64,000 nucleotides of DNA from Phaeosphaeria sp. MPI-PUGE-AT-0046c. Lineage: Eukaryota > Ascomycota > Dothideomycetes > Pleosporales > Phaeosphaeriaceae. A program made the position numbers and the translations under genes. The notes beneath the pieces were generated by a model. That model made no database searches. It was not told the DNA's origin and saw only the letters and a program-made list of their open reading frames with translations. Every line of letters begins with the position of its first letter. Position 1 is the stretch's first letter. This document shows, piece after piece, positions 42,974 to 53,388 of the stretch. The stretch lies in contig JAGTJN010000003.1 of NCBI GenBank assembly GCA_020747045.1, positions 372,001-436,000 of the forward strand, given 5' to 3'.

Positions 42974-44450
42974 GGCAATGGAAAGTGTTGCCGAGGACAC
43001 TTGTATCTAGCAATTGTGAAAGCTTAATGTAGGGAATGGGAACGATGTTGTGGCAGAGATTATTTCAGCCAAAATAAATTGGTTGCCTGCTTGGCGAATG
43101 CTGACATACAGGGTAACGCAGCAGCCACCAGATATGTGGCGTAGCCAATAAACTTGGCGCATATATACGGCACAGACTCTTTATCTCCTCCATATCGAGA
43201 CATCTACATTTTCTGACGGATTCTGACTTCCAAGGACTGAAGCTCGAGGAAAGCGTAGATAAGTACGTATCGGCTTATGTTCAGAGCCATGAATAGGCTT
43301 CATATTAGTAACCTTTCTTGCCTACATCGGGCTACGATATTATAGCAATGCAGCAGTGATACCACATTAGAGGGCTGACTTCACAGCATTTACCATTGGA
43401 TACGATCAGTCCCTGAATGGTATAGTCTATGTGCTGATAAGGTAGGGCGAAACATAATCATGAAGAACATGTAACTACGAACTGCTTGCTGCACTTGTAA
43501 GTACCGGTTTCAAGTGAATGTCTTTACTTAATTCCTTCCAGTTGACCCGAAAGCCATAGGTGAGGTTGGATGGTGAGTCAAAGGTGTCTTGCGCAAGCCT
43601 TGGGCTTGGGATGTAATGGAACTAAATGCATTGACCAGAGACAATTATAAAATACCATTTTCATGATATCGTATCCATCAAGATTAAGATGAGCAAATTT
43701 ACTTGCCTTGGAGCAACGCCGCAAACAATCGTTATTAATGGGCAAACACTTCCCTTTCATTCAAGCAAACTATACCAGATTTCCATGGCCACGTAAAGAA
43801 GAGCGTGGATGTAGAGGTGGTCAGAGCTCAAATAGTCCTCCCACGGAAAGACGAAACGCGATGAGTGTGTTCCAGGTACACGAAAGTCACAGGAGGTAGC
43901 TTACCTGCACGATAGCCTAGGTGGGAAAGTCCGAGCTGCGCCGCGAATGAGTACTTGGCCGAACTACCCACAAATTTACACCTATCGTTACTCAATCAGC
44001 GGCGTCAGTGTGATTGCATCTAATGAACACATAAAATGTGTTGCAGATTCCGCATCTGCGCCGATTATGCAGCGCATGCTAAAATATTGCCTAAAGCGTA
44101 TAGCGCATGGTTACCCACTTTCATCATGACTAAATTGCAGCTTGCGATTTCTTTCTTTTCCCAAAAGACGAACACTCAATTTGTTGATAACTTCCAGCAG
44201 GTGACGACACAAACACGTCAAGATTCAAGTTCTTTGTTCTTCTTCACTGTCTGAGATTCGAGATCGTATCTCCTCCGCGGACGATTTGCCACTAGACCCG
44301 GAAGCAAATTCTGGTTCGCCGACACCTGACGCTAAGTTCTGGACGCGGAGAGAAATCATTAGACACATGGAAATATTGCCATCGTGCATCTGAAGGTCAA
44401 ACTCCCTTCTCCTCACCGTACAGGAGCTGGCATTGTGCGTCGGCATCAAT
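42974..44450. other. Divergent intergenic region
   Basis: 1.5 kb between the 2EXR gene and the PQ-loop gene. Open frames are under 80 codons except antisense shadows. No supported gene or RNA. Confidence 0.5.
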
Positions 44451-45443
44451 ATGTCGCCCCAAGGCTCTATTCCAGTAGCAGCGAACGTGTTAGGCACCAT
44501 TGGTACAGTCTGCTGGTGTGTACAACTGGCCCCTCAAATCTGGCGGAACTATCGAACGAAGAGCACCGAGGGTCTCCCACCAGCCATGATGTTGATTTGG
44601 TCGATATCGGGCGTGCCTTTTGGAGTGTATGCAGTCGTCCAACGTTTCAACATTCCTCTTATCATACAACCGCAATGTTTCAGTGTCTTGTGTGGAGTAT
44701 CTTGGGCACAGTGCTTGATCTACGCAAGGTGAGCAGCGCTCGTTCGATTATCGAGTCCGCGATAATTGGAGCTAACATGTTAAAAGAAAATGGCGAACAT
44801 GGCCCGCGACTTTGTTGCTCCTTGCTCTACTCGTTATTTTCGCGGGAGTAGAAGCTGGTCTCATTTACGCGATCCGACCTGCATATATTTGTGGCGTTGA
44901 ATGGCCGGTACTCACTATTGGAATCATTGCCTTTGTCAGTTTGATTTCAGGCTACCTGCCGATACCTTTCGAGTTGCTCAAACGCCGTGGCCGAGTCGTG
45001 GGTATAGATTTTGTTTTTTTGACTATTGATTGGTGTGGCGCATTTTTTTCACTGTTGGCACTAGTTGCACAAACCGAATTCGATTTCCTGTTCGGGACCA
45101 TGTATGCTCTCTGGTATGTTGTGCTGGGCGATGTACACTTTACTGAACTCTGACGATGTCTAGCTGCACGATTGAGATGATCATGGTCGCATCGCATCTA
45201 GTCTGGACTCTGCGAACCAGGGGATTGCGAAAACTTGCAAAAGAGTCCGGTCAGACGTTCGATGAGAACCCAGGGTGTATCGAGTGGCAGGCGAAAGGTA
45301 TCGACTTGGAGGGCTCGTTCTTGAGACTCTTCTCGAAGAAGGACCGAACGGAAGATGACTGCGACATTGAAGACAGCCTGCCAAGTTCCCCAGTGGAGCC
45401 GCCGCGCGTATCGTCCAAAACTGTACGAGTATCTGTTGTGTGA
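44451..45443 (+). CDS. PQ-loop repeat membrane protein
   Basis: Three exons, 44451-44728, 44787-45113, 45164-45443, giving 294 residues. The first PQ-loop is clear: NVLGTIGTVCWCVQLAPQIWRNYRTKSTEGLPPAMM, whose APQIWRNYRTKS part is the signature (split by motif). A second, more degenerate half follows with ISGYLPIPFELLKRRGRVVGIDFVFL. Seven hydrophobic segments are expected, then a charged cytosolic tail. Family members include lysosomal or vacuolar cystine and basic amino acid exporters (cystinosin, Ypq1-3) and SWEET/KDEL-receptor relatives. The protein probably sits in an internal membrane or vacuole; the substrate is unknown. The introns are 58 and 50 nt. Confidence 0.88.
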
Positions 45444-46756
45444 TTCAAGGAGAAGTTCAAGGAAGACTTCGACCTTTGACAACGAATGGCCAGGTAGTCG
45501 GGTGGGAAGAAGGATGGTCTTAATGGTACACACGGCTTTACACCTTCCGCCCATGCGCTTTGGGACATTTACACTTTTCTCGCAGTGTGCTGGCATACAG
45601 CATTTCCGCCGCTGTGGTTCTCGATGAAACAAAGGTCTGGTCAAGAATTGCCGACAGGAACAAACAGTGGGCCTTTAGGGACTTGCAGGACACCGTAAAG
45701 GCACCTACAGGTGGAACGGAAAGGGCCGATGTCCCCGCACTAGCTCGAAAGCGACGAACGATCTTCCGGACAACCTGCCCTGACAGTCATCAACAAGACG
45801 CCTCGACTCGTGCCTCTACAGCCTCACCTGTCGAATCTTGCGCTGAGCCGGTAGACTTGCTAAAGAGCCCTTTTTTTAATATCTTTTCCCGCGAATCCTA
45901 CCTGGGGAAAGTAAAAACATCAATCACGCGAAGTCGGGTTACGCCAAGATGGAGTCTGATTCTGGCGCAGGGCTGTTACTTGAGATCAATGGTGGATTCG
46001 CTCTAATAAAGAATGACTTGCGGGCCAACATTGTGTGGTCTCCTTGGGCTGCGCTGGCATGCTCAAGTTACTGTAACCCCTTAAGCAGCGATACCTAGTC
46101 TTGACGTGAATGAGCCGCATGGACTTCCGCTTGGGCTTCCGCTCGACCTCCTTCAGGAAGATTGAAACGTCCAATGCGATGCCTGTAACAACATGTCACA
46201 AGATCCCAGCCCACACCCAGCATAATCGTATGCGCGGCACATGACCAACCACTGTTGTCTTCCAGCATGACCTTGCACTTGTGTTGGAACGTACTTGCAC
46301 TGTGGCAGAATCAAAAGAGAGCTTAAGCTTAAGAAGAGGTTTCAAGTTGTACAGAGGTGATTCGTGGCCACGAATTCCAAGTATTGACGGCATTGTGTAT
46401 GAGGACCATAGACAGATCTTCAATAGCTTTCAGGCATCTTGCAAAAGTAGCAGAATTCGATGGACGCCTACGCTCAATTATTCGGTAAAATCATGGATTA
46501 CGCTTAACACTACAAGGGTCCACATTCGGACCGCGGCAGACTCTAAGCTTCCGCGAACGAGGACCCATTCAGGAGCCGCACTGTTCAACACCAAGACATG
46601 CTGCAGACCGCCTCAGATGTGTGGCTCTGGGGTGCGCCGCGCACTTAATTCAAGGCCCTTCCCTAGTCACCTGTCGCAATGCTTAACAGTGACCTGTCAC
46701 AGGACTCCTCGTTCTTTCGCAAACATGTTCTTCGGGTCGGATCCCAACTTCACCTC
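45444..46756. other. Intergenic, 1.3 kb
   Basis: A 148-codon plus-strand frame (45560-46006) and others are present, but none shows a domain, signal peptide or plausible splice extension. No supported gene. Confidence 0.5.
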
Positions 46757-48344
46757 ATGGGGGCCGTTCATCAGGTAAGATCGCCGTACAGATGCGAACT
46801 GTCCCTACATATGATTGTATCTAGAGCATTATATGAGTGGCAGTTCGCAGACATTATTCTATGTTCTATGTGTTTTGACTAACGTTCTACAGTGAGTAAC
46901 TTCTCCTAGCCAAAAACTCTAAATTTACGCTATAGACGTACACTAACTTTATACTGCGACCTCACGAAGACCACGAGACCTTCATCATACAGCCCGTCAG
47001 TCAGACTGATTTTGCCACTGCGATTGTAGCATTCGTCATCATCATTGGATTCGCGACCTCCACTGCTTACATCGGTTACAAGCAAACCACCAGATCAAGA
47101 GAGCCATGGAAAAGCGCATATATCTGGATGGTATGGCTGGAGTGGTCATCCTGCATCATCATTAGTGTGCTATGTCTGTTGTATTTGACTAGGGTTGTGA
47201 GGCCGAGCTTTTACTTCTTCATGTGTATTCGTGAGTACTTCGGCGCCGCACCGGATGACGTACTTGGCTGATAACACAGTGTTACTCTGGACTGTTCAAA
47301 CGCAGTGTCTATTGCAAATTATTATCAACCGCATCCGCATCATTATACAGGATCGACGAAGGGGAAAGCACTTGATGATAGTCTTCCTGATCCTAATGAC
47401 ACTTGTCAACATAAGCGTGTTTTGCATCTGGATGCCGGCACGTATGCAGATCAGCGCGGAGTGAGTTGAAGCAAAACAGTTCCCACGCAACCAACTTACA
47501 GAATTCAGCTGGATGCACGTTAACGAGATATATGACCGCATCGAAAAGGGGCTCTACTTGATCATGGATGCATATCTCAACATCTACTTCATTCGCACAG
47601 TCAAAGCAAACCTGGTCAGCAATGGTCTACAGAAGTACAACAAACTTGTGCGCTTCAATCAGTACATGATTGTAGTATCACTCCTTATGGATGTTGTGAT
47701 TATCGGTGCTATGAGTCTTCCCAACGGATTTGTGTGAGTACTTTCCATCGACAACAATATAACGAAGCTGATTGCTACACAGCTATGCTATATTCCATCC
47801 CCTAGCATACCTCGTCAAGCTTAACATCGAGATGTCAATGGCGCGGTTGATCAAGAAGATTGCACTTGGCTCGAGCAATCCCCAAAATACCGCCGGCTTC
47901 CGCTCGTTCGACTCTTCAAATGCACATAAGTCTGGAACAAACAACGGAACCTTCAAGGCTTGGGCTGAGAAGCACAGTACTTCGTTCAAAAGCATGTTCG
48001 GAAGCGAAAAAGCGACGGTACAACCTGGCGCGATCCAGAAGACGGAAGAGTTCACCGTGCGCAGTGGGCCGATCGACGAGGTCGAGCTGCAGTCGCAAAA
48101 GCACCCAATTGGCAAGCATGTACATGTGGGGATCAGTTCCGTTATTGGCCCTGACAAAGACGTAAAAGAAGGTAAATCAAGTCGCGCACGACAATGCATG
48201 AGCGACGAAGAAACTTTGATCAAACCACAGCCAGCATTGATGATTCGTCGCCAGTCAGCAGACAGTTTAGCAAGGGCTTCGGATGCTTCTGATCATTGTC
48301 CAAAGTTGGACGACCATTACATCCAGCATGGCGTGGATCGCTAA
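46757..48344 (+). CDS. Multi-pass integral membrane protein of a filamentous-fungal family
   Basis: Five exons: 46757-46774, 46936-47230, 47280-47460, 47509-47733, 47783-48344, giving 426 residues. About seven hydrophobic segments are visible (TAIVAFVIIIGFATSTAY, YIWMVWLEWSSCIIISVLC, LLLWTVQTQCLLQIIINRI, MIVFLILMTLVNISVFCIW, YLIMDAYLNIYFI, MIVVSLLMDVVIIGAMSL, HPLAYLVKLNIEMSMARL), then a hydrophilic tail of about 145 residues. It resembles widespread Pezizomycotina integral membrane proteins of unknown function. The first exon is only six codons, chosen because it alone keeps the frame into the acceptor at 46935 (intron 161 nt); a competing frame upstream reads SDPNFTSWGPFI but ends in the wrong phase. 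The N-terminus is therefore uncertain; the rest is firm. Confidence 0.75.
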
Positions 48345-48928
48345 GCTATTAACCAATAGGTATGCCATTTATTCTCCTTATCCATACATAATTCGTGTTG
48401 CAGCAGCAAATAGCGGTATCATTCAAACGGCTTTCACTCCAACATTGGTATCCTAGTTACCACCGTGTTTCCAATCAGGTTGATGTTTGCAGTCCATTTG
48501 GCAAACAGACTCATCACGTTACACGCTCATAACACACCCGCGGCATTTAATGTGACCCCTCGGATATGACATTTAGCCCACACCACGGCACGGCACATCT
48601 GATATTTTCACACTATAAGATGATCTAGGCTATTTTGTTTGGCCTAACTCGTGAGCCATCTGCATGGACAGCAGGAATGGATGCTATGTGCCACGTTGCC
48701 GACAAACACCTCGTACCTGACGTGGCCGAAAACGGCACCCGTGTGACTGTGATCGGGACGACAGAATGATGAGCTATGAGCACGAAGAGAAATCGAATAG
48801 ATATAAAGCTGTGTTCGAACACCAAAGGTGAGATGTTCGGCACTCTGGGAACACTTTTCTGTCTTTTCAGACATAACCCGAGAAGGCGACAACACCATTT
48901 TTCTGTGATCTTATCTCACTAATCTACA
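48345..48928. promoter_or_regulatory. CFEM gene upstream region with TATA box
   Basis: A TATAAA at 48802-48807 lies 122-127 bp upstream of the CFEM ATG. The rest of the 584 bp holds no supported gene. Confidence 0.45.
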
Positions 48929-49642
48929 ATGAAGCAACAATATCTTCTTTCCGTCTTGGCAAGTCTCGTAGCTGCCAAAGCAGATGTCGAATACACTCCC
49001 ACTTGCTCCATCGCACTGATGTCGTGTCTTAGCACCGGCATGCTCAATGCAGGCTGCGAAATCGACGACATGAAATGCGCATGCATCAACCAAAATTCCA
49101 TCAAAGAGGCTATGGCCTCCTGCTTGGGAGATGCATGCTCAGCGGAGGAAATCATCGAATTTCGCACGTCCTCATCCAATGAATGCGAGGACTATGGTCC
49201 TCACTTTTTCCACGATACCTCTGAAAGCGCATCTGAAAGCGCATCTGCTGAAATTTTGCATGATCATACATTCTACGGCATGTCCCTTCCCCCTCAACCA
49301 GATTCAATGTATTGGAAAGTCGTCTAATGCAAAACTATAGTCGATGCCACAACAACCGCTGCTGCCGATCCCTCCGAGGACCCTCCTTACACGGGCACAA
49401 TCATCATCGTCCCTGACGATCCTACAACACCTTGCGAACTCAGCACGAGTACTTCGACTGAGACTGTGGCTATCACGACGGAGGTACCGCCATATCCGAC
49501 GCCAGCTAGCACTGAGATGCCACCGGCGAACGGGACGGGCACATTGACACCGAGCTTGCCCGTCTTCACGAATGCAGCAGGGAGTGTTAATATTGGTGGA
49601 ATGGTTGCTGGGCTGATGGGAATACTTGGGGGAATGCTTTGA
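48929..49642 (+). CDS. CFEM-domain secreted or GPI-anchored protein
   Basis: A signal peptide (about 1-18) is followed by a CFEM domain with all eight Cys (residues 26, 33, 43, 50, 52, 66, 71, 86) and the Asp of EIDDMKCAC that binds haem iron in this family. CFEM proteins take up iron or haem or act at the cell surface. The first frame stops at 49327 (132 residues). A second coding stretch, 49341-49642, reads PYTGTIIIVPDDPTTPCEL, a Thr/Pro-rich stalk, and a hydrophobic end (GGMVAGLMGILGGML) typical of GPI attachment. Frame and the acceptor at 49340 fit only a donor at 49197 (GTCCTC, weak), a 144-nt intron, and a 189-residue protein. The splice is uncertain; both products are plausible. Confidence 0.7.
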
Positions 49643-49902
49643 GCTGTAGAGGTTTCGGTGCATGGGAAGAGTAGTACTTGATCAAAAGAATGGTGGTTTG
49701 CTATGATAGATCGTATCTCATCTTTACAATGCTCTCAACGTTGATCTCAGCAAGGTACTTAGCATTGCCTGACCAAGTGCAAACAGCGTAATATCCTTTG
49801 ACGGGTTGCGCGTCGTCAGACCAAAGGGATGATGGTGAGGTCTCAATGTGTACTGATATCTCCATCACCATGCCGGCCATGCCTGATGGCATTATGAAGA
49901 CT

Positions 49903-50546
49903 CTATCTCTGCCAGTTGGGGTCCTCAGCCTGGAGACGACGGGCATACTCCTCGTCGCTCACGTTGTCGGTGCCAACGTGAGCCTCTTCGTCGCCAGTGA
50001 GGGCAATCGCACCCTGTTGTCTGCCAGTCATGCAGCAAGAGTAGCATAAGCTACCCCAGAGGAAGACCCTGCCCATACTTAGCATACAGTCAAACCGAAC
50101 TTGGTGTCCAAGGCTTACCAATTGAAGAAGTTCAACCACAGAATCCATCCTTGGTAACGGTTGACCTTGACACCACCAATCCAGAGTCCCTGCTCGCCAG
50201 CCCTGTGCTTTCCACCTTCTTGAGGTGTTGAAGCAATGAAGGCAATGAACCCAACGATGGACAGGCCAAAAGCAGATGCAAGCTTGATGACCTGGTACTT
50301 TACATATTTGCTCTTTGTCAACTCGCCCTTCAGCGCAGCCTGTTGCTCCTTGCGCAAGATGATTGTGGTAGTAAAGGATGTGAAGATCAAAGTGTAAAGC
50401 AGGCCGAACGTGAAAGCCTTGTGCTCCTGAGGGATGACGGCAGTCAAGAAGGTGGCGATCATCGTGAGGAAGATGATGCTGATCTGTGCGATCTGCACGG
50501 CCTTGAGGCGTGGAGACGCATCAGCTGGGAGGCCCAAGAAATTCAT
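49903..50546 (-). CDS. Uncharacterised small multi-pass membrane protein
   Basis: Two exons, 50546-50119 and 50068-49903, giving 197 residues. The start MNFLGLPADASPRL was chosen over the longer open frame, which begins only with GTG. Hydrophobic segments: IAQISIIFLTMIATFLTAVI, FTFGLLYTLIFTSFTTTIIL, VIKLASAFGLSIVGFIAFIA, and WILWLNFFNWVFLWGSLCY spanning the splice. The C-terminus is polar (GDEEAHVGTDNVSDEEYARR). The 50-nt intron uses the CAG at 50071-50069; another AG 11 bases upstream of it gives a slightly different join. No named family. Convergent with the CFEM gene. Confidence 0.75.
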
Positions 50547-52463
50547 GTTTGCGTTGCGACGTTTGTTTGTGGGATGGAGTGGTGGGTGCGATGTACCGCG
50601 GAGGCTGCGGAGAGACGCATCTTTATCGGCGGGGTTGTCTTTCACCGGTCGCGCATTTCCCAACCGAAACCGGTACCTGTCAATACCCACTTCGTATTAA
50701 TCCTTGCAAAAGGGGGATTTGATTGGTGCTGGCGCCTGGTGTATTTGTGCACCATACCCGATGTGTTTCAGGCTCTGACAGGGCGGTTGGCCTTAAACCC
50801 GCAGTCTTCGCTGGCGCCAGCACACGCTGGTGTCTGGATTACAGATAAGATCATGGTTAGATCTCATTGCATTTTGCACCATGTGTCTTCGAATGATTCT
50901 CACCGCAATTATCACTAAAGTTCGAACCTTGATCGCTGGCGAGAAGGCCTCTGGGGCCTAAGTTACCCAGGTAGCGAAGTTCAGGCATTGGTGGCGCAGT
51001 CATCATTACGATCGCGCCGCTCGTCTCATTGATCAAGAGGTACACACATGGCAGATATTGCGCCAGTGACGACATCCCATTTTCCTGAGGCACACACTTG
51101 ATGGAAACTGCGCTGATTATGCTGCGCCTCAAATCGAAACCATATGCCGTCTAGGCCTAATCATCCTATCGCGGTAACGATCTAAACTGTCTGGGTTTAA
51201 GGAGCACGACGCTGGAGTCGAGGAGCCGCCTAGAACACAGATATTTGTGTGACTTCAACGGTGTGGTTGTGTTCTGGCCAACGCAATGTAGCTGGGCCAG
51301 ACATATATTGGTCCTCGGCGTCATTCATTGGGCATTCGTGCAGACCTTTCTATACCATGAGTTCGTGACTCTATCGATCGCAACCTTTGTGATCTAGCAT
51401 CAGGATAGAAGACATCTTGCGTTAGTTGATGATAGCTTTGCTTGATAATATCCCGCGTGATGTCTTCCGGAGAATGACTAGCTTCAGGTCGTGGCAATTG
51501 TGGTACTCTTTGCTGCGAGTCATTTCAGCTTCGGCTTCAAATTCGCCGGATTTTGAAGGAACAGCACTGTTTCCTTGGCTTCATCTGTTTCGTAAAGGAC
51601 TCGCTGCTGTCGGTGTTGTAAGGGAATATGTTAGCCATCACATTGGAGGGGACAACAGCTAAGAATAGGTAGCTTAACCTCGAAACAATGTTTCAGTACT
51701 CCATACGTACATCGAGGACAGAGAACTTGGCTTCAATGTCGTCTGCGCGCGTTTGATGCTTGGTAACAGATGGATGTTTGGAGTGGAAGACAGCGGGTGT
51801 CTAGGGTATCTATTTTTGGTGATCGGCCGTGCGCAGGGGATTGTTCCAGGATAAGTGCCAAGGACAGTCGCGTGCGCAACGTCATCAAAATTTCCCATGC
51901 CTCGTTCTTCGAGATGTGCTCACCAAGCTATTTCTTTAGGCGATGATCTCTATATGTCACTGCAGCAGTTCAGGCGTTAAAGCTCAACAAAGTCAGCGCT
52001 TGTGGTGTGGAGATGACAATGTTCTGGCGGCGATAAGGTCAGACCGAAAAACCCGGGCACGTTTCATTCCAAGTCTAGCCTTTGTGGACGCGACGGTGGG
52101 ACGGCAATAGGATCAGGGGGTGATTGAGAGCCCAATGATTGGACAACAGCCAATTTAGCTTCTAGGCACCAGAAGCTTGGTGAGGATAAGCACTGAAACT
52201 AGGCCATATCTGCTTAGATTAAGGCCACCACAAAGGCTTGATGGCAAATGTCCATCCGATCTTAAGGGGAGCTTCCTCTCGAAAACCGCCGGCGCAACGC
52301 TTTCAAGCCTCTTCTCCACCATTGTTTATTTGTGGAACCTTTTTTGCACTTCGCCTTCAGACCCAAAGTCATTCGTTTCAAGCTGCAGCTCCAATACATT
52401 AATTCACCTTCGACCAGAACCATCTTCGTCGTTTCTTCAAGCAATAATTTCTACACCGTCAGC
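50547..52463. other. Intergenic, 1.9 kb
   Basis: Divergent between two genes. Open frames are below 100 codons and featureless, apart from antisense extensions of the membrane-protein gene. C/T-rich tracts near 52300-52450 precede the next start codon. No supported gene. Confidence 0.5.
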
Positions 52464-53155
52464 ATGCACCACTCAATCGCCTTCGTCTCCATGCTCGCCA
52501 GCGCCACCATGGCTGCTGATGTCATCCCATTCTACTTCCCCGCTGGTACGTCTTCCAATCTCGTTCATCACAAACACACCACTGACAAATCGTAGGCTCA
52601 GAAGGCGTCGACCCTGTCGCTACCATTAACAAAGTCGCTTCTGCAACCACCGAGTTCAAAGTCGCCTGTCCAACCAATATCGACGCTGGCGAATGTGGCT
52701 GGGGCCCCGGCCTCGACTACACCATCATCTCAAACACGATATACCAAGCGCAGTTGTCCTACGGCACCGTCTCTATGAGCTATTCCTGCGACCATAACAC
52801 TAAGGCGAGCGAGATGACGTGCGCCGTGTCAATGACAGGTGGTAATTTGGATTTGCCCTCGCCACAGACTGCCACCTTCCGCGGTAGCGAGCTTGTTTTC
52901 AACACCGCGACAATTGTGCAGGGTGCCAACCTGCTCAGCGGCGGTGCTGCTCAGGCGACGCCAGCTGCCGCTGCAGGATCAGGCTCGGCAAGTGCAAACC
53001 CGTTAGCCACTGGTTCTGGAGCCATGGCCTCGCATTCGCCCTCAAAGTCTGGTTCAGCTGCTCCTGCTGAGCATACTGGGTCTGCTACCAAATTTGGTGT
53101 TCAGGCTCCGGCTCTATTCGCTTTATTGGGTGCGTTGGTAATGAGTGCTTTGTAA
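52464..53155 (+). CDS. Secreted, probably GPI-anchored protein
   Basis: Two exons, 52464-52545 and 52596-53155, giving 213 residues. A signal peptide (MHHSIAFVSMLASATMAA) is followed by a compact domain with four Cys (ACPTN, AGECGWG, SYSCDH, EMTCAV) and a beta-strand-like pattern (TIISNTIYQAQLSYG). A Ser/Ala/Gly-rich linker from about residue 145 leads to a hydrophobic C-terminus (APALFALLGALVMSAL), as in GPI-anchored wall proteins. The domain looks like those small cell-surface proteins common in Dothideomycetes but I cannot name it. The intron is 50 nt. Confidence 0.8.
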
Positions 53156-53388
53156 AGGTAGTCTGGGTCATTGGCGTAGAGAGATTGGCGTTATGTATCA
53201 GTTTGCTCCAGTACTAGCATCAGTATAAACATATTTTCAGTACAATTTATAATTGGTGCCAATCACTTTGAAGAGTATGAATCGGTTTCTACCTGTCGTT
53301 ACAATATAAATTACAGCGAAAAGGACTAGTCCGGCCGTTGTAATGCGCCCTCTTCGTGGCCCTTATCACGCAACTCAACGTAAGGAAG

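Noticed and set aside
45560..46006. A 148-codon plus-strand open frame after the PQ-loop gene
   Set aside because: No domain or hydrophobic pattern and no splice signal joining it to either neighbour.
46679..46882. First exon reading SDPNFTSWGPFI or the 67-codon frame as start of the membrane protein
   Set aside because: The former ends in phase 2, while the next exon needs phase 0, and no joining micro-exon was found. The six-codon exon ending at 46774 keeps the frame.
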